Below, piece after piece: positions 23,615 through 30,983 of a DNA stretch of 39,864 nucleotides. Numbering within the stretch: position 1 is the stretch's first letter; the number at the start of each line of letters is the position of its first letter. Below the pieces are notes generated by a model. It did not search any database. It saw only the letters and a list, made by a program, of their open reading frames with translations, and had not been told where the DNA came from. The translations under genes were made by a program, and so were the position numbers. The DNA is from Candidatus Hydrogenedentota bacterium (lineage in GTDB: Bacteria > Hydrogenedentota > Hydrogenedentia > Hydrogenedentales > SLHB01), in contig JAIBAQ010000037.1 in the NCBI GenBank assembly GCA_019695095.1, positions 1 through 39,864 of the forward strand, read 5' to 3'.

Positions 23615-24034
23615 ATGTCACGGATCGTAGTAATTGACGACGAACCGGTCCTTCGTCTGACATTTCGCCTGATTTTAGAGCAAGACGGCCATGAGGTGTG
23701 GGACGCGGAGAATGGGAAAGTTGGCGTAGATATTTGCCGACATGAGCGTCCAGACCTGGTCATCACGGACATTATGATGCCGGAACAGGAAGGTATTGAG
23801 ACCTTGACGATTCTACATGACGAATTTCCGGATCTTCCGATAATCGCCATGTCGGGCGCTGGGGTTGACATGACTCCGCGGGCGCGGAAAGCCCTGAACG
23901 GCTATACTTATGTAGCAAAGCCGGTTGAGAAGCCGGTTCTGTTAGAGCTGGTGCGAAATGTACTAGTTAAAAACGACGACCATAACCGGGGGGATGTTAC
24001 GACTCTCGGCGAGGATGGCGGGTCAGACCGATGA
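23615..24034 (+). CDS. Single-domain response regulator (receiver only)
   Basis: I chose ATG 23615 because AGGGGAG lies 7 bases before it, giving 139 residues: one CheY-like receiver domain plus a short acidic tail. Acidic pocket residues D8 and D9 (VVIDDE), phospho-acceptor D52 (LVITDIMMP), S80 (AMSGAG) and K102 (YVAKPV) are all present, so it should accept phosphate. It has no output domain. The segment PVLRLTFRLILEQDGHEV resembles the receiver of the NtrC-type protein at 15958 (SVLRLTFGEFLTQEGHEV), suggesting shared ancestry and possibly a shared kinase. The sigma54 promoter upstream supports joint control. It may act as a phosphate sink or bind a partner protein. No kinase gene is adjacent. 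Confidence 0.88.
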   Translation: MSRIVVIDDEPVLRLTFRLILEQDGHEVWDAENGKVGVDICRHERPDLVITDIMMPEQEGIETLTILHDEFPDLPIIAMSGAGVDMTPRARKALNGYTYVAKPVEKPVLLELVRNVLVKNDDHNRGDVTTLGEDGGSDR

Positions 24035-24210
24035 ACACCTACCTTACCCATCTGACCGCGCTGTTCGGCCAACCCAAGCCTTCACATCCCACCTATGTCA
24101 CCAGGACAGCCTTGCAGCTAAGACCAAATATTGGGAGTCGCGAGGCGGAGTCTCCCCGAAATGGCCCGTGCGTAGAGCTTGCTTGCGAAGCAGGAATTGG
24201 TAGCGCCTAG
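24031..24210 (+). CDS. Possible 59-residue protein coupled to the receiver gene
   Basis: An ATG overlaps the receiver stop (ATGA, 24031-24034) and opens a 59-codon frame, MNTYLTHLTALFGQPKPSHP onward, ending at TAG 24208-24210. The first 25 codons favour C or G in third position as in the neighbours; the rest do not. I recognise no family. A strong terminator lies 45 bases after the stop, consistent with a two-gene transcript. It could equally be chance. Confidence 0.28.
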   Translation: MNTYLTHLTALFGQPKPSHPTYVTRTALQLRPNIGSREAESPRNGPCVELACEAGIGSA

Positions 24211-24254
24211 TCGCTATTCAATCTGCCAGCGGCAAGATTTCACCCGGGGGAAAT

Positions 24255-24304
24255 TGCCCCGGCGTCCCTTCGACGGAAGGAATGCCGGGGCATTCTATTT
24301 TTTT
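24255..24304 (+). terminator. Strong rho-independent terminator
   Basis: TGCCCCGGC (24255-24263) pairs with GCCGGGGCA (24284-24292). The stem continues inside with CCTTC-GACG-GAAGG, and TTCTATTTTTTT follows immediately. It ends transcription from the receiver gene and lies before a minus-strand gene that stops at 24514. Confidence 0.85.
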
Positions 24305-24332
24305 ATTTTGGATTTTGGATTTTCGATTTTGG
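24305..24332. repeat. Four heptads of ATTTTGG type
   Basis: ATTTTGG, ATTTTGG, ATTTTCG and ATTTTGG follow without gap, directly after the terminator T run, then ATTG. I recall similar A/T-rich heptads from planctomycete-type intergenic regions. No coding sense is seen. Confidence 0.6.
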
Positions 24333-24360
24333 ATTGAAGAGGCAATGGTGCGGGTAGGAC

Positions 24361-24460
24361 GGACTAACACGGACGGGCACCGACTAACACAGACGGGCAC
24401 GGACTAACACAGACGGGCACGGACTAACACAGACGGGCATGGACTAACACAGACGGGCAT
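24361..24460. repeat. Five 20-bp tandem repeats
   Basis: Five exact-length units of GGACTAACACAGACGGGCAY stand head to tail; units 1 and 2 carry single changes, and unit ends alternate C or T. A sixth start, GGACTGGTGC, decays. There are no spacers, so it is not CRISPR. It lies between the terminator and the end of the minus-strand MFS gene. The stretch 24035-24513 (about 480 bases) otherwise holds only the small ORF, the terminator and the heptads. Confidence 0.9.
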
Positions 24461-24513
24461 GGACTGGTGCGGACCAGCGTAGAGCGCCAGCGGGAGCTTC
24501 TGAAACGACCGGA

Positions 24514-25719
24514 CTAGGCGGTCTTCTTGACGAACTTGTTCCCCATCAAAGCCAGTATCAACCCGAAGCAGCAAATGATACCCGAGATAATGAAAGCCGT
24601 GTTGGGATCTTTAGCGAATTTCGCTCCGACGTATGGTCCCAAGGCGCCCGCGATACTGAAGGCCGAGAACAGCAGTCCGTAGTTGAGCGTGAGGTTCTTA
24701 GGCCCGAATGCGTCGGCGCACATCGAGGGGAAGAGCCCCAGATACCCTCCGTAGCACAATCCAATGAAGATCACCAGCGGGATCAGTGTGTACGAACTCC
24801 CCGAGAACTTGGTCATCAGGAACATGGCCGAAGCGGTGATCAGGAACATGAACACCAGTGACAAATAGCGGCCAATCCGATCCGAAACCGCCCCCCAAAC
24901 CACGCGGCCGCTTGCGTTCGCCGCCGCCAGGATGCTCACGACGAACGCCGCTTTCATATCGTCCAGCTTTGCAAGTTCCATGGCAAACGGTTTCATCTGA
25001 CTGATAATCAGCAACCCGGAGAACGCTCCGCAGACGTATAGGACGTAAAGGAGCCAGAAGCGCCCTTGGCCCAGCATCTGGGTCCATGTCATGTTGACCA
25101 CCGGGGCTCCGCCTTGCGGCACCTTAGGGACGAAACCTTGCGGGAGGTAATCCTTGGGCGGACTGGTGATGAACCAGGATGCCGCGCAGATGACGACCAT
25201 GAAAACCACACCGAATATCTGGAAGGTTGTGAGAATGCCATAAAGCGAAATGAGTTTCTGGGCAACCGGGGCGATAATCACCGGCCCGAAACCAAGCGCG
25301 GCGACCACGATGCCGGAAGCCAGACCCCGCTTGTCGGGGAACCATTTCACGCTGGCGCCGACTGCCGCGCCATACGCCGCGCCGCTGGCCAACGACAGCA
25401 TCAGACCATAGGTTAAATAGATCCAGAGAAGGCTCTTCACCCCGAGACCGGCCAGGAGCAAGCCGCACCCAAAGACCACCCCGCCGATTAGGATCACCAT
25501 GCGCGGCCCTTTCGAATCAGCCAGTTTCCCCGCGACGATGGTACCGGCAGCGAGGAATCCCACATTGATCGTGAAAGCCCAGCCTATGGAGACTTTATCG
25601 CAGCCCAGAAATTCCATGAGCGGTTTGGCGTACACGCTGAACGCGTATGCGGATCCCTGGCAGAGATTCGAGCAGACTCCAGCTAGAAGCACGAGCCATC
25701 GGCGTTGGTCCGGATGCAT
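24514..25719 (-). CDS. MFS transporter of the oxalate/formate antiporter (OFA) type
   Basis: This 401-residue protein has about 12 membrane helices. It begins RRWLVLLAGVCSNLCQGSAY and then AFSVYAKPL, the typical OFA start. The A-motif-like loop GKLADSKGPRMV lies between helices 2 and 3. The second half starts after a central cytoplasmic loop (about 190-215) and has AVSDRIGRYLS at the corresponding position. The family exchanges small carboxylates such as oxalate, formate or other anions. It is the second gene of a minus-strand pair: a UroD-fold gene ends 178 bases upstream. In this context it may import or export a substrate or product of the methyl-transfer pathway (for example formate or acetate), but the substrate cannot be read from the sequence. 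Confidence 0.86.
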   Translation of the reverse strand: MHPDQRRWLVLLAGVCSNLCQGSAYAFSVYAKPLMEFLGCDKVSIGWAFTINVGFLAAGTIVAGKLADSKGPRMVILIGGVVFGCGLLLAGLGVKSLLWIYLTYGLMLSLASGAAYGAAVGASVKWFPDKRGLASGIVVAALGFGPVIIAPVAQKLISLYGILTTFQIFGVVFMVVICAASWFITSPPKDYLPQGFVPKVPQGGAPVVNMTWTQMLGQGRFWLLYVLYVCGAFSGLLIISQMKPFAMELAKLDDMKAAFVVSILAAANASGRVVWGAVSDRIGRYLSLVFMFLITASAMFLMTKFSGSSYTLIPLVIFIGLCYGGYLGLFPSMCADAFGPKNLTLNYGLLFSAFSIAGALGPYVGAKFAKDPNTAFIISGIICCFGLILALMGNKFVKKTA

Positions 25720-25897
25720 AGTACCCCCTCACTTTACTTCTGAAGAACCCCCATCGAGATTGCCCTGACGAGCAACCGAATGTGCAAAGACTACCCAGTT
25801 GAGAGAGCCTCCTTCAACTCCCTCCACACATACTGCAGCACGGTCCAGTCGACCCTTTCTTCGCAGAGACCGATCAGTCCACTCGGGCCGCCTTGTC

Positions 25898-26917
25898 CTA
25901 CACGGCTTCCAGAGGCTTTTCCCATGCCTCGAACACTGCCGCAATATTCTCAAATGGGTCATTGACGCCCCATTCGCATTGGGCGATGACGCCGCCTTGA
26001 CCGTCGTCGAGTGCGCGGCGGACGCGGCGGACGGCGTTGCGGACATCGTCGGACGTGCCGAACGGCATGATGCGTTGCCGGCAGATTTCTCCCCAGAAGG
26101 TGATCTTTCCTTTGAACGTCTTGCCTAGTTCTTCGATGTCCATGCAGAACAACTGGCTGTTGATTGCATCCACACCAATTTCGATCAAGTCGGGAATGAT
26201 GGCGCGAATATGGCCGTCGGAATGCATAAACACGTATTTGCCGGAGCTTTTGATGATCTCGCAATACTCGCGGTACAACGGCTTGAATAGCTCGCGCCAT
26301 AGGTCGGGATCGATGAGCAGATTGCTTTGCGCGCCCCAGTCGTCCATGAAACTCACGGCGTCGACTTTGGTGTTGGCCCACATCTCCAGTTCGCGAATGT
26401 TGAAATCGTGAATCATATTTCGCAACCGGAAGAACTCGTCGGTTTGCATGAGCACGTCGGCAAGCATGTTTTCGGTGCCGCGCAGAAACTGCATGCGTTC
26501 GAACGGGCGCACGTGGGTGCCGGCGCGCATGAACTTGTCGGTGGATTGGCAGTAGGCGTTGGTTGCCGCGAGATCGACTCCTTCCAGCAATTCCCACGGC
26601 GGGGTGTAACCGTCAAGCGCCGACCAATCCGCGAGCGGGGGATTCTTCACTTCGCCGGAAACACCGACTTCGCCGACGGTCCATTCGCAACCCCATTCGT
26701 CGGTGTAGGTGCCAACAACGCCTTCCGTGCCTTTCTGGCGGAGTGATTTGCCATAGCGGAAGAGTGGCGCGCCGATATCCGAAGGATACAGCTCGTACAT
26801 GCGTTTAAGTTCATTGGCTCGATTCAGGCGCACGCCGGGAAGTGTCCAGAGATCTCTGGGCACACGGTCCGGACGGTCTGATTCAAGTGCCTTGACGACA
26901 CGTTCGCGCGAAGTCAT
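25898..26917 (-). CDS. UroD-fold methyltransferase-like protein 1
   Basis: This 339-residue protein is of the uroporphyrinogen decarboxylase superfamily. It starts MTSRERVVKALESDRPDRVP, the standard opening of this methyltransferase branch, and has the late SSGKYVFMHSDGHIRAIIPD strand. In MtaA-type enzymes the zinc ligands are H-x-C plus a later C. Here the first part reads H232-S-D234 with Asp instead of Cys, while a later Cys is kept in IAQCEWGVNDP (C314). Metal binding is therefore uncertain. The porphyrin-binding residues of true HemE are not apparent. It is divergent from the plus-strand methyl-transfer operon and shares a 137-bp intergenic region with it. GGGGA precedes the ATG. The methyl donor or acceptor is unknown. 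Confidence 0.85.
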   Translation of the reverse strand: MTSRERVVKALESDRPDRVPRDLWTLPGVRLNRANELKRMYELYPSDIGAPLFRYGKSLRQKGTEGVVGTYTDEWGCEWTVGEVGVSGEVKNPPLADWSALDGYTPPWELLEGVDLAATNAYCQSTDKFMRAGTHVRPFERMQFLRGTENMLADVLMQTDEFFRLRNMIHDFNIRELEMWANTKVDAVSFMDDWGAQSNLLIDPDLWRELFKPLYREYCEIIKSSGKYVFMHSDGHIRAIIPDLIEIGVDAINSQLFCMDIEELGKTFKGKITFWGEICRQRIMPFGTSDDVRNAVRRVRRALDDGQGGVIAQCEWGVNDPFENIAAVFEAWEKPLEAV

Positions 26918-26946
26918 GATATTTCCCCATTACGGTTCGAGGCCAA

Positions 26947-26971
26947 CATGGTGCGCGTCGGGGTCACCATG
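26947..26971. promoter_or_regulatory. Inverted repeat in the divergent methyltransferase promoter region
   Basis: CATGGTG (26947-26953) and CACCATG (26965-26971) form a perfect 7-bp inverted repeat with 11 bases between. It lies 30 bases upstream of the minus-strand UroD start and 84 bases before the plus-strand one, a good place for an operator controlling both. TACAAT at 27004-27009 could be a -10 box for the plus strand, but its -35 is poor. Confidence 0.45.
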
Positions 26972-27054
26972 CAGCTAATTCACAAGCGGGCCGACGCTGT
27001 AATTACAATTCGAGGTGGGAGTATAGCATCTCGCAGGGGGAGGATGTTAACGGC

Positions 27055-28230
27055 ATGGATTACGCCGAGATACAGACGATGATTTCAAGGCGGGGGGACG
27101 ACGCAAAGGTTGCTCTGGCAACGACTAACGGTCTTACCTTGCGGGAGCGATTCAGGCGAACGATGTCATTTCAGGAGGTCGACAGACGGCCCAATTTTGA
27201 GTTTGGTTATTGGGACCGAACGCTTCAGGTCTGGCATCGGCAGGGTTTGCCTGAGCATGTCGTGGATGAAGCATCGGCATACGAGTACTTCGGCATCGAG
27301 AGTTGGCACATGATCGGGGCGCATTCGAATCCGGTGCCTCGTTTTGAGGCGTCGGTATACGAAGTGCGGGGCGATTATTACGTGTTTCGAGATCAACTGG
27401 GGTGCATCGCGCAGATAAACAAGTTCGGAGATCAGTCGATCCCTCACTTCATCGATTTTCCGGTGAAAGATCGTGCTTCATGGATGCCCTACCTGGAGTT
27501 GCTCGAGGTGGACCGGCCTGAGCGGTGGACTGGTTTTGAAGAGTCGATTGCCACTGCAAAGGAGACGGACAAGCCGGTGGGTGTTTATGGGGGGAGCCTA
27601 CTTGGTGTACCGCGCAATTTGATGGGGTTTGAGCGAATCGCCACGATGGCATACGAGGATCCAGATTTCCTGGCGCACATCGTCGATGCATTTGGCTCGT
27701 GTGCGGTGGGCGTGCTTGAGAGGGTGTTGTCCCGCGTTGAAGTCGATTTCTGCATGGGTTGGGAAGACATTTGCTTCAACATGGGGCCGATTGTACCGCC
27801 GGAGTTTATGCGAGCGGTGGCGGGTCCGTGGTACCGGCGAATCGCGGATTTGCTCGCCGCGCACGGTTGCACGGTGTATACGTCGGATACGGATGGCAAC
27901 ATTCTCCCGATCATCGACACCTTTCTGGACAACGGGCTCACCACGATGTTCCCCGTTGAGGTGCATGCGGGGACGGATCCATGTATGATACGGGCCAAGT
28001 ACGGTAAGCGTGTGAAGCTTTGGGGGGGAGTCTGCAAGCTTAAGCTCGCGGAATCGCGTGCGGCAATCGATGCGGAGTTGGATCGTTTGAGGCCGTGTGT
28101 CGAAGAAGGGGGATTCATTCCGGGCGTCGATCATCGCGTGCCAGCCGATGTTCCGCTCGCGAATTACCTCTACTATCTTGATCGCAAACGCGAAGTGCTC
28201 GGGGTCGGAGGGGAGCCCAAATACGCATGA
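27055..28230 (+). CDS. UroD-fold methyltransferase-like protein 2
   Basis: This 391-residue protein has an N-terminal extension of about 25 residues before the usual TLRERFRRTMSFQEVDRRPN start. It has the fold's MGWEDICFNMGPIVPPEFMR segment and a later YTSDTDGNILPIIDTF. At the position of the MtaA zinc motif H-x-C it has T-S-D, and no later Cys is in place (GGFIPGVDHRVPADVP). The standard zinc site thus seems lost, and its role in methyl transfer is uncertain. GGGGGAGGA at 27035-27043 is a strong ribosome binding site. Its stop overlaps the next gene's ATG (28227-28230), giving tight coupling with UroD-fold protein 3. Neither true HemE nor MtaA is a safe name. Confidence 0.83.
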   Translation: MDYAEIQTMISRRGDDAKVALATTNGLTLRERFRRTMSFQEVDRRPNFEFGYWDRTLQVWHRQGLPEHVVDEASAYEYFGIESWHMIGAHSNPVPRFEASVYEVRGDYYVFRDQLGCIAQINKFGDQSIPHFIDFPVKDRASWMPYLELLEVDRPERWTGFEESIATAKETDKPVGVYGGSLLGVPRNLMGFERIATMAYEDPDFLAHIVDAFGSCAVGVLERVLSRVEVDFCMGWEDICFNMGPIVPPEFMRAVAGPWYRRIADLLAAHGCTVYTSDTDGNILPIIDTFLDNGLTTMFPVEVHAGTDPCMIRAKYGKRVKLWGGVCKLKLAESRAAIDAELDRLRPCVEEGGFIPGVDHRVPADVPLANYLYYLDRKREVLGVGGEPKYA

Positions 28231-29303
28231 TGACCAGTGTAGAGCGTATACACAATATTCTGAAGCGCAAACCTGTCGATCGAATCGGCGTTTTCGAGCA
28301 TTTCTGGGGCGACACCCACAAGAAATGGAGTGCCGAGGGGCGCATCAACGCGATGGAATCGATGGAGGATCACTTCGGATTTGACCTGCAACTGTGCTGG
28401 CCCTTCAATGCAGTCGCCAAACTCGATTTCGAACCCGAGCTCGTTGAGGAGACCGAAGAAACCATACTTGTGCGCGACGGTAACGGGGCGGTATTGCGGC
28501 GGCACAAGCTGCATGATACGACTCCGGAGCACGTCGACTTCTTAGTGAAGGAGCGGGCCGGTTGGGAAGAGCACATCAAGCCGTATCTGAAAGCGGATCG
28601 CGCGCGTATCGATTTCGCGGCGTACCGCCGCATCAAGCAGGAAGCGGCCGCGCGCAACCGGTTCTTCGCGTGGTGCGGATGCAATGTATTCGAGTTGATG
28701 CATCCCGTTTGCGGGCACGAGTACATGCTGATGGGCATGGCCGTTGACCCTGAATGGATCTGCGAGATGGTCGACACGTATGCGCAGCTCACCATCGACT
28801 TGATGGAGATTTTGTTTGCGGAAGAAGGCGCTCCCGACGGAGTGTGGTTCTACGAGGACATGGGATTCAAGGGGCGGCCCTTCTTCTCGTGCGACATGTA
28901 CAAAGAGATTGTGCAGCCGGGGCACTGCAAAACCATCGACTATGCGAAGTCGAGGAATTTGCCGGTGGTAATGCATTCATGTGGTTATGTGGCTCCGCTG
29001 GTACCGGGGATGATTGAAGCAGGCATCGACTGCCTCCAAGTGATTGAAGTCAAAGCCGGTATGGATCTGCTGGAGCTTCATCGCCAGTATGGCGACCGCC
29101 TGTCGTTTATGGGGGGGATTGACGTCAGAGTCCTGTATTCGAATGACAAGGAGCAGATAGCGCGCGAGTTGGAGGCCAAAGTGCCTGCCGTGAAAAGCGG
29201 GTACGGGTATGTGCTTCACTCCGACCATTCCATACCGGATCAGGTAGAGTATGACAGTTACCGGTTCTTTGTTGACCGGGGACTTGAGCTAGGGCAATAT
29301 TAA
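28227..29303 (+). CDS. UroD-fold methyltransferase-like protein 3, MtaA-like
   Basis: This 358-residue protein overlaps the previous gene by 4 bases. Its core carries FWGDTHKKW near the start, DGVWFYEDMGFKGRPFFSC and, near 248-255, VVMHSCGYVAPLV. H250-S-C252 matches the zinc H-x-C motif of MtaA/MtbA-type methylcobamide:CoM methyltransferases. The third ligand of MtaA, a Cys near the C-terminus, is replaced by a histidine-containing LHSDHSIP segment (H331/H334). It is the best candidate in this locus for an enzyme that takes the methyl group from the corrinoid protein encoded next. The acceptor could be CoM-like, tetrahydrofolate or another thiol; the sequence does not tell. ATG 28230 is an alternative start. 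Confidence 0.85.
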   Translation: MMTSVERIHNILKRKPVDRIGVFEHFWGDTHKKWSAEGRINAMESMEDHFGFDLQLCWPFNAVAKLDFEPELVEETEETILVRDGNGAVLRRHKLHDTTPEHVDFLVKERAGWEEHIKPYLKADRARIDFAAYRRIKQEAAARNRFFAWCGCNVFELMHPVCGHEYMLMGMAVDPEWICEMVDTYAQLTIDLMEILFAEEGAPDGVWFYEDMGFKGRPFFSCDMYKEIVQPGHCKTIDYAKSRNLPVVMHSCGYVAPLVPGMIEAGIDCLQVIEVKAGMDLLELHRQYGDRLSFMGGIDVRVLYSNDKEQIARELEAKVPAVKSGYGYVLHSDHSIPDQVEYDSYRFFVDRGLELGQY

Positions 29304-29346
29304 GTGTGTTTGTCTCTGGGAGAAAGGAGACAGGAAGGGGAGCCTT

Positions 29347-30015
29347 ATGTCTGAAATCATCGAACGAATTGCGCAATGCATTGAACGGGGGAAGGTCAAC
29401 GCCGCGTCGCCGTATCCGCCGGATCTCAAAGGTCAAGACGGTGCGGACGAACTAACGGCCGCCGCGCTTCAGATGGGGATTCCCCCGAGTGATGTGTTGG
29501 GCCAGGGATTGGTTATCGGCATGAACGCCATCGGTCGCAAGTTTAGTGAGAACAAGGTGTTTGTTCCGGATTTGCTGATGGCATCCAAGGCGATGCAGGC
29601 GGCCATGAAGCACTTGAAGCCTTATTTTGAATCGGGGCAAGCGCAGCATCGCGGTACGTTCATAGTCGGTACAGTTCAGGGCGACTTGCACGATATCGGC
29701 AAGAACCTTGTCAGCATGGTCATGGAAGGCGGCGGCTGGGAAGTCATTGACCTCGGGGTCGACGTCAATGCCGACAAGTTCTTGAATGCGCTGAAGGACC
29801 ATCCGAAAGCGGTAGTGGGCCTGAGCGCGTTGCTCACGACGACGATGGTTAATATGGAGAAGACGGTTGCCGCGATTCGGCAGCAGAGCCCGGATACGGT
29901 CGTCATCGTCGGCGGTGCTCCGCTTACGTCGGAATTTGCGAAGAAGATTGGCGCGAACGCCTATTTCCCCGATCCGCAGGGCGCACTCGATTATCTGACC
30001 GGCGTGGCTGCGTAG
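29347..30015 (+). CDS. mtaC: Corrinoid protein, MtaC/MtbC-like
   Basis: This 222-residue protein has an N-terminal helical cap domain (about 1-95, with VFVPDLLMASKAMQAAMKHL) and a Rossmann-like B12-binding domain. The DxHxxG motif is present as GDLHDIGKN: D113, H115 (lower axial cobalt ligand) and G118. Further motifs are VIDLGVDV, VGLSALLTTTMVNM and VIVGGAPLTSEFAKKIGANA. It carries methyl-cobalamin between the substrate methyltransferase (MtaB-type, 30984) and a UroD-fold acceptor enzyme. GGAGACAGGAAGGGGAG lies just before the ATG. Dimethylamine (MtbC) or trimethylamine (MttC) proteins are similar, but the MtaB gene in the same operon favours MtaC. Confidence 0.92.
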   Translation: MSEIIERIAQCIERGKVNAASPYPPDLKGQDGADELTAAALQMGIPPSDVLGQGLVIGMNAIGRKFSENKVFVPDLLMASKAMQAAMKHLKPYFESGQAQHRGTFIVGTVQGDLHDIGKNLVSMVMEGGGWEVIDLGVDVNADKFLNALKDHPKAVVGLSALLTTTMVNMEKTVAAIRQQSPDTVVIVGGAPLTSEFAKKIGANAYFPDPQGALDYLTGVAA

Positions 30016-30021
30016 TGCGTG

Positions 30022-30047
30022 GCGCGGGCAGGCTCCGCCTGCCGCGC
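30022..30047. promoter_or_regulatory. GC hairpin between mtaC and the next gene
   Basis: GCGCGGGCAGGC and GCCTGCCGCGC enclose TCC; the stem is about 11 bp with one bulge. It lies 7 bases after the mtaC stop and 14 bases before the next likely start. It could tune the ratio of corrinoid protein to downstream enzymes by stabilising the upstream mRNA. There is no T run. Confidence 0.5.
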
Positions 30048-30060
30048 AGAAGGGACAGTC

Positions 30061-30963
30061 GTGTCTATGAAGACATTGCGCGAAGAGATTGCCTCCGGGA
30101 AAGTACTGGTATCCGATGGCGGATGGGGAAGCTTTCTCGTGGCTGCCGGTCTGCAACCAGGGGAATGTCCCGAGTTGTGGAACGTCTCGCATCCCGATGT
30201 GGTGCGTGACATTGCGAAGCAATATGCCGATGCCGGCGCCGACATGGTGATGACCAACAGTTTTGGCGGGACACGAATAAAGCTGGAAGCCTACGGGCTT
30301 GCCGATCGTGTCGCTGAATTGAACGAGGCGGCCGCCCGGTTGTCGCGCGAGGTTGCGGGCGACTCTGTGCACGTATTGGCATCAGTCGGGCCTACCGGGA
30401 AGTTCTTGATGATGGGCGATGTGACCGAGGACGAGCTCTACGCGCAATACAGCGAGCAGGCCATCGCGCTGGAACGCGGCGGCGCCGATGCATGTAGTGT
30501 CGAAACGATGTCCGCGTTGGATGAAGCGGGCATCGCGGTGCGCGCGGTGCGCGAGAATACCAAACTCGAGGTAGTGGCATCGTTCACGTTCACCACGCAA
30601 ACCGATACCGGGTATCGAACCATGATGGGTGTGGGCGCGGCGGACATGGCAGCCGCCATGCTCGAAGCAGGCGCTCACATTCTTGGCATCAATTGTACGT
30701 TGGGACCGCGCGAGATGGTCAGCGTGGCGCGCGAGCTTCGCGCTGCGGCGCCTCAGACGCCCATTCTCGTTCATCCCAACGCGGGCAGTCCTATTCGCGG
30801 CGACGACGGTTCGGTGTCTTATCCAGAGACGCCGGAGTCGATGGCCGCGTGCGTACCGGATTTGATAAATGCTGGGGTCAACATCATAGGGGGGTGTTGC
30901 GGCACGGGCCCGGCTCATATTCGCGCTATTGCGCAAGCGGTGGCAGCGGCTAGAGGCGCTTAG
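30061..30963 (+). CDS. Homocysteine S-methyltransferase family protein
   Basis: I chose GTG 30061, since GAAGGGA lies 5 bases before it; ATG 30067 is also possible. The barrel has SDGGWGSFLVAAGLQPGECP, MTNSFGGTRIKLEAYGLADR and ASVGPTGKFL. The zinc-type cysteines are in GINCTLGPREM and NIIGGCCGTGPAHIRAIAQA. This is the Hcy-binding domain of MetH and BHMT, but about 300 residues only, so no folate or cobalamin domain is included. Inside a corrinoid methyl-transfer operon it may take the methyl group from the neighbouring corrinoid protein to homocysteine or another thiol, or release methyl groups to folate. This is inference. It could also be an unrelated methionine-pathway enzyme caught in the operon. 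Confidence 0.87.
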   Translation: MSMKTLREEIASGKVLVSDGGWGSFLVAAGLQPGECPELWNVSHPDVVRDIAKQYADAGADMVMTNSFGGTRIKLEAYGLADRVAELNEAAARLSREVAGDSVHVLASVGPTGKFLMMGDVTEDELYAQYSEQAIALERGGADACSVETMSALDEAGIAVRAVRENTKLEVVASFTFTTQTDTGYRTMMGVGAADMAAAMLEAGAHILGINCTLGPREMVSVARELRAAAPQTPILVHPNAGSPIRGDDGSVSYPETPESMAACVPDLINAGVNIIGGCCGTGPAHIRAIAQAVAAARGA

Positions 30964-30983
30964 GTCGCCTGGAAGGTTCCGTG

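Noticed and set aside
24361-24460. CRISPR array
   Set aside because: Units of 20 bp stand head to tail without spacers, and no cas gene is nearby.
26920-27054. Cobalamin riboswitch before the methyltransferase operon
   Set aside because: Only 137 bases are available, no B12-box-like GCCACTG was found, and the visible structure is a simple 7-bp inverted repeat.
25898-29303. HemE (uroporphyrinogen decarboxylase) function for the three UroD-fold genes
   Set aside because: Context is a corrinoid operon, there are three paralogues, and the HxC-type motifs point to the methyltransferase branch rather than haem synthesis.
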